Shown in pieces: positions 44,401 to 55,298 of a stretch of 64,000 nucleotides of DNA. Made by a program: the position numbers and the translations under genes. Position 1 is the stretch's first letter. Each line of letters starts with the position of its first letter. Source of the DNA: Balamuthia mandrillaris (lineage: Eukaryota; Discosea; Longamoebia; Balamuthiidae); the NCBI GenBank assembly GCA_031835245.1, contig JAVKOQ010000041.1:1-64000 (forward strand), written 5' to 3'. Under the pieces are notes generated by a model that was not told the DNA's origin, did no database searches, and worked only from the letters and a program-made list of their open reading frames with translations.

Positions 44401-44791
44401 GTTGAGAGCGCAACAGAGAAAGAGCCAGTACTTTGGTGCTAGCTATGTTTTGAGAAAGGGAGAGACTCAACACTTTGATTATAAGGTAGTTTTTCTTGCT
44501 CCTCCATTTATCTTTCGTTTTGTACTTTAGTTTCTTCTTTGTTAACAGCTGGTTAAACATAAAAAGGGGAGTTGGTGCATCGAAGTACGAAAGATCAACA
44601 ACGATAACAACCACGACGTAAACGATAGAACTTCAATTGTGATGAAAGCGACCATTTGTTCTGATGCAAACGAAGCTGCCACCATAAGAACGGGACTGGT
44701 GGGAATGGGCTTGGAGCTGGTGGCAGTACACACTACAGGCGGGGGCACCAATGGAGATAAGCTTGGCATGTGCAAGTACTATTCTTCTTGA
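41462..44791 (+). CDS. Large low-complexity protein with conserved C-terminal beta-rich domain, unknown function
   Basis: Two exons, 41462-44485 and 44549-44791, phase 0, about 1,090 aa. ATG 41462 is chosen over 41402 because the earlier stretch looks like A-rich leader; both are in frame. Residues 1-550 are Ser/Thr-rich, then Glu/Gln-rich coiled coil with Arg/Lys-Glu helices. Two ordered parts remain: VSYELMYVPYCCARATTRTR with a following FSARVRL strand, and a C-terminal region IYVPVWKVLYRYHGRSFRF, LVNGSNINAKKLYYGERPWG. The latter resembles the (Y)RG..Y.F.VNG....GERP pattern seen at the end of some zinc-ribbon-associated bacterial proteins, but the zinc ribbon itself was not found. The function is not known; the coiled-coil half suggests a scaffold. 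Confidence 0.65.
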
Positions 44792-44814
44792 TAATACATT
44801 TTGTTCATTTCACA

Positions 44815-46226
44815 TCAATAAGGGATGCCATGTCTTGAAAGTAAAGCTCTCAACCTGTTCATTTCTCTTCGTTGCTGTTCGAGCTCTTCGTCCTTGCTTC
44901 GTATCTGCGCGATGACAGACTTGCTTTTCTCCACCAACAACTTGCATTTGGCCTCCTGAGTTTCCATTTTTCTTCTCATCTCAGCAACGACGAGACTCGC
45001 GTCTTCTTCAGAGTTGAAGGAAGAAGTCAAGGAAGAGGAGGGGCTTGCAAAGGGAGAAGTAGAAGCGGGGGACGTGGCAGGAGAACGACAAGAAATGGGA
45101 AAGGAGGTAAGGCCAGAAGAAGTTGACATTGAACCTCGACTTCTTTCGGTCTCCAGCTCTTGAGTCAAAGAGCGAACGTGTTTTTGGGCCTCTTCGAGTT
45201 GCCATTTCAGATTGGCCACTTCGAACTCGGCTGGCGTTCCCCAGACTGTTTCAAGCCATATGAGCAACAACACAAAACGAAAGAAAGACAGCAGAGAAGA
45301 GAAGAGAGACAAAGCAAGAGACAATCCAAGAGTGAAGAAAGGAAGAAACAAAGAAACGAGAAGAAAAGAGGCAACGGACAAGAAAGGTGAAAGAACGGAC
45401 CATTTTCAGGAGCAGCATTGTTGCTTCCAATAGTTTTGTTCTTGAGCTCACGGACCTTTTGTTGCAAGTCTGCAATCTCCTCGTTTTTGATGAGCAGCAA
45501 TGAACGTAGCTTCTCCAACTGTTCTTCTGTCGTTTGTGAACTCGACTTTTATTTTGTTCCAAATCAAAAAGTAAGATTAGACAAAAGAGAGGAAAAAATC
45601 AAAGAACAAACCTTAACAGCATCTATCTGAGCAGTTCCGTCCGAAGAGGAGAGTTGAAACTTGGTTTTACGACCCCACGTCTTGTTCTTGGCCTTCATCG
45701 TGTTGCTTTTGGTGGGCCTCTTTTCGGAGGGAGGAGACCCGACGACGGCTTGCTCTCGCAGCTTTCGGCGAAGGATCTTTTCGTTCTCTTCTTTTTGCTT
45801 CTCGTATTCCTGCCTCATTTGTTCTTTGTACTTTTCGACTTCCGCTTGGGTCATCGGCATTCCTTTACATTGTTGAGTGAGAGGAGAGAGAAAGCGAAAA
45901 GATGAGAAGAAAAAAACAAGAAAAAAGAAAGATAAACAAAGTAAAGGCAGATAGAACGAAATTATAGAATAGGGAGAAAACGAAGAGAGGAAACCTGTTC
46001 TATCGACGACACTCGTTTGGAACTTGGCAAATAGTTCCTGTTGCTCTCTTTCGAGTTGTTGCTGTCGTCGCTTCTCGATGTTCCGGTTCACCTCTTCCCT
46101 TTCCTTTCGTTCCTTCTCCGCCTTCTTGTTTCTCCATTTCTCCAATTTCTCCTGTTCTTTTTTCATGCTTTCGGCACGAAGGGCGTTCCTAAACGTGCTT
46201 CCATGTGGGTCGCTTGGGTTTGCCAT
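44815..46226 (-). CDS. Coiled-coil protein, unknown function
   Basis: About five exons from an ATG at 46226 (MANPSDPHGSTFRNALRAES) to a stop at 44815. Nearly all of it is predicted coiled coil: KKEQEKLEKWRNKKAEKERK in exon 1, AEVEKYKEQMRQEYEKQKEE in exon 2, LEKLRSLLLIKNEEIADLQQ in exon 3, VANLKWQLEEAQKHVRSLTQ and IAQIRSKDEELEQQRREMNR in the last. A Ser/Pro-rich, probably phosphorylated linker (SPATSPASTSPFASPSSS) separates the last two coils. It has no catalytic motif. Likely a cytoskeletal or centrosomal scaffold, by analogy only. The stop lies 23 bases from that of the convergent gene. The start context AAGCATCGCCATG is shared with the BPI-PqiA gene. Confidence 0.65.
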
Positions 46227-46460
46227 GGCGATGCTTCTCTTGCTCTTCCGTTTGTTTGTTTCGTGTTGCGTTACACCTTAATTACGTGATCTTAATTAAG
46301 GGAATCGATCGATTTTTTACCTTTTTTTGGTAAAATATCGAATATTCAGGGATATATCGTGGTTATAATGCTTTTTTAAAAAAACTTGCAAAATTGAGCA
46401 ATAGTTATTGACACAACACCATTGTATCCATAACTATCGCCATAATCGATAGGTTCGTGT

Positions 46461-49086
46461 TTATCGCAGCTCCACGTCGATAATGTCGTCATCCTCCATG
46501 TCGAGAGACTCCGCCGTTTGGTTGGGTTTCAACGGGAGGCCATCGAAGCAGAAGCGGAGCTCCTGCATCGTGAGGCCTTTCTTTTTACAGTATGCCGCCA
46601 TCACTTTCTGCAATGGATCGCCCTGTTTTGTTTTGCATGTATGAGGAAAGAGAAGCGACGAAAGAGAAACGACGAAAGGAGATAGGAATGGAAACCGTTT
46701 TCAAGCGGAACTTCTCCACATCTTTCTCGAGCCGCACGCGGATGAGCACTCTTGGGGCGTCGTCCTCCACCTCCTCTTCTTCTTTCGTTGCAGTGTTTTG
46801 TTGAAGCCCTCCCTCCGCCTCCACGTCGATAATGTCCTCGTCCTCCATGTCGAGAGCAGCTGCGGTGCCGTTGGGGAAGAGAGGACAACCGTCAAAGATG
46901 AACTTCAGACGGTTCAACGCGGCTCCTTTCTTGTTGGCGTATGCTTTCATTAACTTCTCGAATGGATCCGTCTTTTGATTTGTTGTTAGTTGGATGAAAA
47001 GAAAGACAAAAGAAAGTGAGAAAAAGTGTGGATAAGCAGAAAAGCAGAGGATGAGAGAACGAGGATGAGAGTGAGGAGAATGAGAAGGAAAGCAGTGAAA
47101 AGCTGACTGGAGACAAACCTTCAAAATGCGGAACTTTTCTATATCGTTAGTTTGATATCTCACTTTAAGCAGAACGTATCTATCATCCTCCTCTTCTGCC
47201 TCTTCCTCCTCAAACGTTCGCAAATTATCACCTTTCGCATGTGTTGAAAGTAAAGAAGAAGTGGAAAGAGAAAGCGAAGAAGAGGAAGAGGATAGTGGCG
47301 GTAAACGCGGCGGAAGATGAACATAGATAGTATCATTGTCTTGCATACAAAGATCACTCGGTGTTTGTTCCAAGTCAATCGGAATGCCGTCATATTTCAA
47401 CATCACAAGTTCCGCAATTTCTTCCACTCTTTGCTGAAGCATACGAGACGATGAAGAAGATGAAGAAGAGGGATGAGGAGAAGATGGTGTTGAGTTATTA
47501 CGACAAGGATGAGCGATAATGTCCAGTTTGACCATTTCACTGAGCTGATACTCCTCCGCAAACTCGTTCTCCACAAAGTACTTTTCTAACTCAGCTTGTT
47601 TGCATTGAATGTAGAACTCCATGATCTTCTTGAAGTGTTGGCTCTTGCCCAACTTGAACTTGAGGATTTTGTTCTCGTCCAGCGGACATTTGACCCGTAA
47701 TATTACAGCAGGCGGTTGTTGTTGTTGTGGAGAGGAACAATCAGGAAGAGAAGAAGCAAAGAAAGAAACACCCGCGCCGGGAGGATAGAACGTGGTAGAA
47801 TAGGGAGAGGCAGTTTGTTGTGACTGATGATTAGAGGAAGGAGAGTAACTACTGTGCTGAGGGGATGGAGTCGAAAGGCCTTCTTTAAATTCTTCGATTT
47901 CTGCTTGAGCTTCCCTGTAGAGACAATAATATTACAGAGGAAGGAAGGAGTTAGGCGAGAAGGAGAGAACAGAAAGCAGAAGGTTTCGACGAACGAAGGA
48001 AAACGAGAAAAGCAAGCATAACAACAAGACATCACAAAACGAGTACGTTTAGCAAAAACAAAAATGAAACGTGCCTCAAAAGACGCATGCTTTCCATGAC
48101 CCCCAAAGGTAGCGGAGCGTCCTCGACGGCCACCACCTCGTCATCGTCTCCCTTGGGCACACCTCTGACGAGCTCCAAGAAATCATCTTCATCCTCATCG
48201 TCCTTCTCCGTCCCAAGGAACTCGGCCAAGTTGGCAGCGTAGGTCCGGCTTTCGGCCGTGTTCACTCTTCTCTTCTTGTTTTTGGAGGAGCTACCTTTTG
48301 TTGGTCTCGTTTTCTTTCCTCTCTGCCGTTTCTTGTTGCCCAGAACTTGAGCCAACAAGTTTTTAGTTCCTTTCTTGCTTTGGGCGTTGCTTGTCAGCCA
48401 GTCCTCTTCTCCTTCTAGCTCCCCTTCTCCAGCGCTCCCGAAAGGAGCTTGCTTAGAAGCTCCTTTACTTGTTCCCTCGTTGTTTACATGTGTTATGGCG
48501 AGGATGCCATCGTCTTCCTCATCGGAGAGCTCGTCGAGAACTATAACAACAGAGAAGAGTGAGAGAGAAGCGAGAAGAGTGAGAGGGAAGCGAGAAGATA
48601 AGTAGAGGAGAGAAAAGAGCAAACATGGAGAGAAGAGAAGATGAAAGAGAGACGAAGAGGGTGGCAACCAAATATACTTACGAATCTGTACAGTGTCTCG
48701 ACCAAGTGCTCCGCGATATTGAAACATCGGAAGAAATTCATCCTTGCCTTTGGGGTTACCTTCTTCTTCTTCTTCGTCGCTGAGCACCAAAACCTTGGAG
48801 GCCTCCGTCATTGAGTCCTTCGTGTTTGTCGCGACACCCTGCATCCATCAATTTTTTTTTTTCGCGAACCGCGTTGAGAGGTTCCACCCGAACACAAAAC
48901 AAACAAACAAACAAAACAAGTAGTGACAGAGAGTGCAACGACATTTGATCCCTCAAAAAACCAACAAAAAAAACGAACCGGTTGGTTGGCCACCTCGCTG
49001 GCAGTGGAAGCAGCCATGGCTGCTACGCCCTCTTCCATTTGTTCCTTTGCTACTTTTTTTTTTTTGCAGGTATTTTGTGTCGACAT
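46461..49086 (-). CDS. Rad60/Esc2/NIP45-like protein with SUMO-interacting motifs and three SUMO-like domains
   Basis: About seven exons; ATG at 49086 (MSTQNTCKKKKVAKEQMEEG), stop at 46461. Two SUMO-interacting motifs are visible early: SKVLVLSDEEEEEG and VIVLDELSDEEDDG. A basic NKKRQRGKKTRPTK segment follows, then Ser/Pro/Gln-rich sequence. The C-terminal half has three ubiquitin-like units: (1) VKCPLDENKILKF...MLKYDGIPIDLEQTPSDLCM...DTIYVHLP; (2) VLLKVRYQTNDIEKFRILK, TDPFEKLMKAYANKKGAAL, FIFDGCPLFPNGTAAAL, MEDEDIIDVEA; (3) VLIRVRLEKDVEKFRLK, GDPLQKVMAAYCKKKGLTM, FCFDGLPLKPNQTAESL, MEDDDIIDVEL. Rad60/Esc2/NIP45 proteins normally carry two such domains and act in SUMO-directed genome stability with Smc5/6 and Ubc9. 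Units 2 and 3 are very alike also in DNA, pointing to a recent internal duplication. Confidence 0.8.
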
Positions 49087-49433
49087 TTAACGGACAATTT
49101 CGTTTGATCTTCAATCTTGTCGACATATTTGATCTGAGATCAATATCAGCAAGCCAAGAGCATGGGGAAAAAAAAGTAGCGGGCCTGCTTTCCTTTGGTC
49201 GTGGTGGCGGAAACAAAACATGAGGTGTTGCATTATGTCCTTTGTGTTTGTGCGGCCTCTGCTTGTTACACCCTGGCCATCATCACCTCTTTCACCATCT
49301 CTCTCTCGCTCTCTTCTTTCTCTTCTCTCTCTCTCCTGCCCTTTTGTCTCTAATGCACGAGGTAATATTTAATGATGAGAGAAGCTAATAAATTAAGCTA
49401 AAACAAAAAGGCGCAACGAGAGAAGGAAGCAAC
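49087..49433. other. Divergent intergenic region
   Basis: Upstream of the Rad60-like gene (minus) and the BTB gene (plus). GTCGAC occurs at 49079-49084 (overlapping the Rad60-like start) and 49119-49124, with AT-rich spacer. From 49291 to 49350 a CT-rich tract ending CTCTCCTGCCC lies 5' of the plus-strand gene and could be a 5' UTR intron. No RNA gene seen. Confidence 0.4.
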
Positions 49434-50800
49434 ATGGAGAACCTTCGCTCGCCGCGGGCTGGCAATGCATCGGGAGAGGACGACTTGTTAACCGAGACGG
49501 AGCGAATGTTTTTAGCTAGCGTGCCACGCGCCTGGGAAGGGATCTTCGAAACGTTGCAGCTGCCTTCTGCTCCCAGCGCTTCGGGCTCGGCACCAAGGTG
49601 GGTGTCTTTGCTTGGCGTTTCCTTTTCTTTCGTTTCTTTCGATAACACTTCTACCGCCGACGAAGCAGCCATACAAAGAAGACGTTGACGCAAGAGAACG
49701 GTTGGGAAGAGGCTCTTCGAAAGGGGCTGGCAGAGGTATGTCAAGAGGCATGCAGAGAACTGGCCGCCAGGTTGGACCAGCTCTGTTCCAGCCTCCTACG
49801 CTCCATGCTAATGCAACACCAGCAACATAAGAATAATGCGTCAGCATCTTTAGCTTCCAAAACCAAGCAAGCTTCTTCTCCGTTGAACGAAGCGAACACT
49901 GAGCTGGAACGTCTTCGACGAGAGGTTGCTCGTTTGAAGGACGAGAACGCACGCCTCGCTCGTGAGAACAACAAGAAGAAGATAAACGAACGCAAGGAGA
50001 AGAATGTAGAAGAAAGAGTCAACGCCAAGGTTCGGAAACTGCTCAAAGAGAGACGCAAACAGGAAACATTGGCTCAACTGAGCAACACAGTGACACTTGA
50101 TGTTCGTGGACACATCTACGAGATCGAGTTGGGCAACCTCATTGAAGGTCTTTATCCTTCTCTTCCATTTAACAACAAGCCTTCTTCTTCAACGTCAGAA
50201 CTTGCAAAGATGTTTTCATGGGAGGGACTCAAGTTTGACAAGAATCACCAACTGTTGAACAACAAGACTGTGTACATAGATCGAAAGAGAGGGGAATTGT
50301 GGGGTTTTATCGTGGAATACTTCAAGAATGGGGGAAGGTGGGGCATCATCCCTGAAGACACCTTCGTGAGGCAAGGGCTAAGAAAGGAGGCACAATGGTT
50401 GCAGCTTCCATTACCTGCAGAACTCGAACCAACTGAGGTAAATGCTTCTTCTCCCTCGTCTTCATCTTCAGAAAACGAAGACAGAAAGAAAGTGGAGAAG
50501 AAAGAGAACGGCAAACGAAAGCATAGGAGGAGACTGGTGAAAAGTTGGTTGTTGGAAGGGGAAACTACGGAGGCAAAAAGTGTAGAAGGAGTATTCCAAG
50601 AGGTGGCAAGCGACAAAGAATCCGAACTCGTGGCGCGGTTATTGCAACCTTCTACAGAAGTAGCGCAGGGAGTGAACGAACGACCGGCACCACAAACGAA
50701 GCAGAAGGCGGAACCGCCTGCCCCAACAAGCCATGCCGCCAGGCGGAGAAAGGGAACGCTTGTACTACAAATTGATGATTCTGATCTCTTTGCACCATAA
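49434..50800 (+). CDS. Coiled-coil BTB/T1 (KCTD-like) domain protein
   Basis: Two exons, 49434-49597 and 49669-50800 (phase 2, GTGGGT...GCAG; the join makes codon AGC), about 431 aa. After an acidic N-terminus come NGWEEALRKGLAEVCQEACR and a long coiled coil (TELERLRREVARLKDENARL). A potassium-channel-tetramerisation-type BTB follows: VTLDVRGHIYEIELGNL, LAKMFSWEGL, LLNNKTVYIDRKRGELWGFI, VEYFKNGGRWGIIPEDTFV and LRKEAQWLQLPLP. KCTD-type BTB proteins form ring oligomers and often bind cullin-3 to mark proteins for ubiquitination; whether this one does is unknown. The C-terminus is basic (KRKHRRRLVKS) and ends LQIDDSDLFAP. Confidence 0.78.
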
Positions 50801-51124
50801 TAACAAAACATTATCGTAAAAGGAAGAAGCGACGATAATGATGAAAGGAACCTCACCTCCACTCCGTTACGTACTCACATGACCTCCTTCTCCCGTGAAA
50901 GAGCTCTTTTCGTACAAAGAGCTCAAAGGAAACCAAACCAAAGCTACCATGTCGACAAAAATTTCCGCGCCTTCAACCAAAAAAAAAAACGCCAAGGTCC
51001 GGCGTCGAACCAACGCACTGAGCCGTGGTTGAACACACCTAAGAGGTTGGGGTCACACTTAGTCTCGCTTCCATAAATAAAAGAAGAAAGAAAAAAAGAG
51101 AAGAGAAGAGAAGAGGGGCTGCAC
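50801..51124. other. Intergenic region upstream of ALG2
   Basis: No gene. It has GTCGAC at 50951-50956 within CATGTCGACAAAAATTTCCG, matching the motif seen upstream of other genes, an A-run at 50981-50990, and a purine-rich AGAAGAGAAGAG leader directly before the ALG2 ATG. Confidence 0.4.
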
Positions 51125-51657
51125 ATGTGGTGGTTGTCTTTCTCGGTGTCGGCGGCGGTGACTGCGCTGCTGGGGTGGTCGTTGTGGGGTTTGGTGTCTC
51201 TCTACGGGTTCAAATCGCGGCTTCCGAGGGGAAGTAGCACCAACAAACAAGGAGACAAAAAAGCAAGCAGGTTGAAGATCGCCTTCATCCATCCTGACCT
51301 TGGCATCGGTTTCCCATCCTACTTTACTTTTTTGCAATAAAAAACTGCTTTTATCTAACTGTTTTTGTTCCGGTGGTGTTTTTAAAAAAGGAGGGGCAGA
51401 GAGACTGGTGGTGGACGCTGCGTTGGGTCTTCAGAGTGCAGGGCATTCTGTGGTCATATTTACTGCTCACCACGACCCTTCTCATTGCTTCGTGGAGACT
51501 ATCAATGGTGCGCTACTCTCCTCTCCTCCTCTTTTTTGGTTCATCATCGATCCATTTTGTTTCACTTTTTTTTCTACCTTTTTGACTGCATTACACAACG
51601 CAAAGGATCGTTGACGTGTTATGCACTTCTTCGTCTTTGCTTCTTGTTTTCTTGTTC

Positions 51658-51701
<44 letters not shown>

Positions 51702-53610
51702 CTTCTTCTTCTTCTTCTTCTTCTTCTTCTTCTTTTTTCTTCTTTCTTCTTGTTCTTCTTGTTCTTCTTCTTCTTCTTGTTCTCTTCTTTTCTTGTTCTT
51801 CTTCTTCTTTCTTCTTCTTCTTCTTCTTCTTCTTCTTCTTCTTCTTCTTGTTCTTCTTCTTCTTCTTCTTCTTCTTCTTCTTCTTCTTCTTCTTCTTCTT
51901 CTTCTCATTTCATTTTTTGATGATAACTAGGAACTCTGGAGGTTCGTGTTTATGGAGATTGGCTTCCACGTTCCTTCCTCGGACGGTTTCACACGCTTTT
52001 CGCTCTGTTACGCAATGTACGTGCAATGAGAGAGAAGATAAGGAGGGTTAACAGCGAAGCAGAAAATAGGGAGGCAACGAGCACAGAGCTCGAGAAGAAT
52101 GAACCAGACAAAAGAGGAAGTTTAGAGCTAACGATACACTTTTTTGTTATGTAGTTTTGGGTAGCTCATCAGCTGGTAAAACAGCATCATAAAGATGCTT
52201 CCAGCTCACAAGGTGGTTATGACATCATTTTTTCGGACTCTATTTCAGCCTCCATTCCTCTTTTTAAACGCGCCACCAACGCCAAGGTTTGTATTATTAT
52301 TTTGGTTTAATTGTTAGGCCATCATTCTCATTCTTTTCTCTCTTATAGGTGGTATTTTATTGCCACTTTCCGGATCAGTTATTAACACAAAGAAAGAGTT
52401 TCTTGAAGAAACTGTATCGGTGGCCTATTGATTGGGTAGAAGAAATCACTACCGGTATTTTCTTGTTGTTGTTATCTTAGTTTGTTCTGTATTTCTTGTG
52501 GTTTCTTTCTTTGTTATCTTCCATGATAGTTAACAATGCCACTTTCTCCCTTTTATCGATTTAAAGGAATGGCGGATATTGTGTTAGTTAATAGCATATT
52601 TACACAACAGACGTTCCTTAATACGTTTCAACGGTTAGCTCAACGTGACGATCCACCAACCGTTGTCTATCCCAGCATCAACTTTCAACAATACGACATG
52701 CAAGAAGAAGGAAGCGACGATGAGAATAAGAATAAGGCGAATGAGGAAGAAGCAGAGGAGTTGATGTTCTTGTCGGTGAACAGATACGAAAGAAAGAAGA
52801 ACATTGGACTTGCTATAGAAGCGTTCGCCAAACTTAAGGAATTGAGACCAAAGCTTTATCCGCGCCTGCGGTTAGTGATAGCTGGTACTTTCGTTCAGTC
52901 TTCTTTTTGCTTCGCTTCTATTTTTCATTTGTCTTCGTTATCTTCTTTCGTTGATTTCTTTATTTTCTTTATCATGTGTTTGCTTCGGGTTTGACAAAAA
53001 AGGTGGTTATGATCCTCGCAACAATGAAAACAAAGAACATTTCGAGGAGTTGGTCGCAACAGCCAAGCAACTGAACGTACCTTCCGACCAAATCTCTTTC
53101 CTTCGCTCTATTTCTGCCAAAGAACGAAACCGACTGCTGCATAAATGTCTCGCTGTAATTTACACTCCTGAAAATGAACACTTTGGTTTGTTCTTTTTCT
53201 TACTCACTTCTTGTTGTTGTTCTTCTTCTTTTTCTGCCTACGTTCTTCTCTCTTGTTATGTCTGACTTCATCCTTCTGTCCTCTTTCATCAACTTACGCT
53301 TTATTCAAATAAAATAGGAATTGTTCCAGTGGAAGCAATGTATGCAAAGCGACCAGTGATAGCGTGTAACAGCGGAGGACCAACGGAGAGCATCAAAGAT
53401 GGCGAGACAGGCTTTCTCTGTTCTCCCAATGCAGCCTCCTTTGCCGAGAAGATGGCCTTGCTGGTGGACTCCGGCATTACCCACGCTCGCGAGACGTTTG
53501 GGGAGGCGGCTCGTGCCCATGTTCTACGTAAGTTCTCTCTGGCGCGTTTCACCGAGCAGCTAGAAGATTGTATGGGCACCACCACCGCTAAAAAGAAAAG
53601 AGAAGATTAG
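51125..53610 (+). CDS. ALG2: Alpha-1,3/1,6-mannosyltransferase ALG2 (N-glycan assembly)
   Basis: About eight exons from ATG 51125 to the TAG at 53608-53610. A short N-terminal membrane segment ([17 protein letters not shown]) is followed by a GT-B glycosyltransferase of family GT4. Diagnostic ALG2 segments read across splice joins: [126 protein letters not shown] (catalytic E-x7-E), [23 protein letters not shown]2 adds the second and third mannoses to the dolichol-linked oligosaccharide on the cytosolic face of the ER. Every join is in frame, many with the phase-1 G|GA pattern. The intron before [11 protein letters not shown] is a TTG/TTC microsatellite. Confidence 0.93.
51651..51908. repeat. 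(TTG)n/(TTC)n trinucleotide intron in ALG2
   Basis: Thirteen or so TTG units, then TTC units with TTG/TTT interruptions, occupy most of a roughly 420-nt intron. Sense-strand pyrimidine/G only; no A in most of it. Frames of Leu, Phe or Ser through it are artefacts. Confidence 0.97.
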
Positions 53611-53638
53611 ATGAAAAGTTCACCACCACGTGCTCATG

Positions 53639-53682
<44 letters not shown>

Positions 53683-53695
53683 GCAATGTTTCTCA

Positions 53696-53998
53696 GTTGA
53701 ACCACCTCAGCACACCATCCTCACTTTGTTGTGTCGCTTCATCACGTCGTGCGAAGAGAACGAAGAACAGAACGAAGAAAGCAAAGTGAAAAGAAGCAGA
53801 AAGAGGAGAGGAGACAAACAAAAGGAAAAATATGCAGAAGAGGAAGAAGCGGAAGAAGAACAAACACAAAAGAAGAAGAGAAAGAAGACTAAGAGTGGAA
53901 GCGGAAAGATGTATGACGAGAAAAAGCTGAAAGGTATGAGAAGAAGCGAGTTGCAGAAGCTGTGTAAGTTGCACAGCATTCCCGCCTCACAAACTTGA
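53696..53998 (+). CDS. Possible alternative 3' exon of ALG2 or separate small basic/acidic protein
   Basis: After the ALG2 stop, a CT-dinucleotide tract (53640-53680) and TTTCTCAG look like an intron end. The following frame EPPQHTILTLLCRFITSCEE runs through Lys/Arg/Glu-rich sequence to KMYDEKKLKGMRRSELQKLC, KLHSIPASQT, resembling the first helix-turn of a SAP DNA-binding motif. Splicing from LEDC codons of ALG2 (GATT|GTATGG near 53567) would be in frame and replace the normal last 16 residues. The donor is weak, so this may instead be the end of an unannotated short gene. Confidence 0.3.
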   Translation, partial: VEPPQHTILTLLCRFITSCEENEEQNEESKVKRSRKRRGDKQKEKYAEEEEAEEEQTQKKKRKKTKSGSGKMYDEKKLKGMRRSELQKLCKLHSIPASQT

Positions 53999-54119
53999 AG
54001 AAAACTGCTAAAGGCAACCTCCACCTGACAAACCCTTCAACCAAGTATTTATAGCAAACAACTTTTGCCTTGCTTTCTCCAGTTCAGCAAACAACAACCC
54101 ACAACGACAACAAAAAACA

Positions 54120-55000
54120 ATGAGACTTTTGTGGCGCATCGCGTTGGGTTTGCTGTTGGTCTCTGCTGCTTTTGCAGCTCCCACCAGGAGAGGAGTCAAC
54201 TATGGAAGTGGAGATGTTTCCTATGACGGCGACGATGTGAACTACGACGGCGGAGATGTTTCCTACGATGTGACCTACGACGGCGGAGACGTTTCCTACG
54301 ATGGTGGAGATGTGTCTTATGATGGAGGAGATGTTTCGTATGGAGATGACGTCGTTGCTCCTGAGATCACCTGGGAGAAGTACAAGAAGGTTGTCACCAT
54401 GCCCAAGCTTTACGTTGAGGACGTTGTCTTGGAGGACCTCCGGATGAACGACCTCTACCCTGGAAACATGAAGGTCCCTGACGTGCACTTCCCTGAGATC
54501 CCCATGGGCAGCCTGGAGTTCCCCAAGGTCGCTGGCCCCAAGATCTACATCCCTGGTAATGCATCGCTCTTTGCCGATGTCTGTTGTTTGTTTTTACTTC
54601 CAGCTGCCTCCTGTATCTCACCTTCTCTTCCTCCTTCATCTTCTCCTTCCTCACTTACCGTTGTTGAAACATTTACAACAGAGATCAAGTTCCCCAAGAT
54701 TACCCTTCCTCCCATTAAGTTCCCGAGATTCAGGTGGAGGCCATCCAGATCCCCAGTCTCCCCGCCAGGTCCATCCAGCTCAATGACCCTGAGCTGGAGG
54801 ACGTGGAGGTGCCCAACATCCAGATCCCTGTGGTGGCCGGCCATGTGATCAAGCTGCCCACCATCAAGATGGCTGACATCAAGCTGCCCCACGAGAAGAT
54901 TCCCAACGTGAAGGTGCCTGACGTGAAGTACGAGTACGAGGTCCCCAACATCCACTTCCCCGAGCCTGAGCATGAGGACGTTCAGGGTGGCTACTATTAG
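54120..55000 (+). CDS. Secreted repetitive protein with SYDGGDV and PxVxVP-type repeats (apparent frameshift)
   Basis: ATG 54120; signal peptide MRLLWRIALGLLLVSAAFAA. Exon 1 (54120-54555) has tandem GDVSYDGGDVSYDG units and then VxxPxVxFPEIP-type strands; exon 2 (54682-55000) continues EIKFPKITLPPIKFP, AIQIPSLPARSIQLNDPE, VPNIQIPVVAGHVIKLPTIK, VPNIHFPEPEHEDVQGGYY. The alternating hydrophobic P-x-h-x-h-P pattern is like the beta-type repeats of AHNAK proteins, though homology is not claimed. The frame breaks by one base in TTCCCGAG near 54722; the downstream frame is clearly the right one until the stop at 55000. Third positions are almost all C or G in exon parts, unlike neighbouring genes, which suggests very high expression. 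A coat, cyst-wall or matrix protein is a guess. Confidence 0.68.
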
Positions 55001-55174
55001 GCACATTCTGGCCAACTGAAGAACAAGTTTTTTTTTGAAACGTCCGTTCAGGATGTTTGACTTTGTCCCTCGTATGCAGAGCATAAAAACATAACAAAGA
55101 TTTTGTATCTGACCATCCTCCTCCACTTCACCCAAATCAACTAGGGCACTTCGCAAGCAAGAGCAAGAAACGCC

Positions 55175-55292
55175 GGATACGGCCATACTGCGGAGAAAGC
55201 ACCGCTTCCCGTCCGATCAGCGAAGTTAAGCTCCGCCAGGCGATGTTAGTACTGGGGTGGGTGACCACCCGGGAATCCATCGTGCTGTATCC
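55175..55292 (+). rRNA. 5S ribosomal RNA
   Basis: The 118-nt sequence begins GGATACGGCCATACTGC and ends CATCGTGCTGTATCC. The ends pair (GGATAC with GTATCC) as helix I. Internal landmarks of eukaryotic 5S are present: CACCGCTTCCCGTCCGATCA, GCGAAGTTAAGCTCCGCCAG, GTTAGTACTGGGGTGGGTGA and CCACCCGGGAATCC. The A-box/C-box internal promoter region is intact. Only one copy is in the window, dispersed among protein genes. Confidence 0.97.
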
Positions 55293-55298
55293 TCTTTC

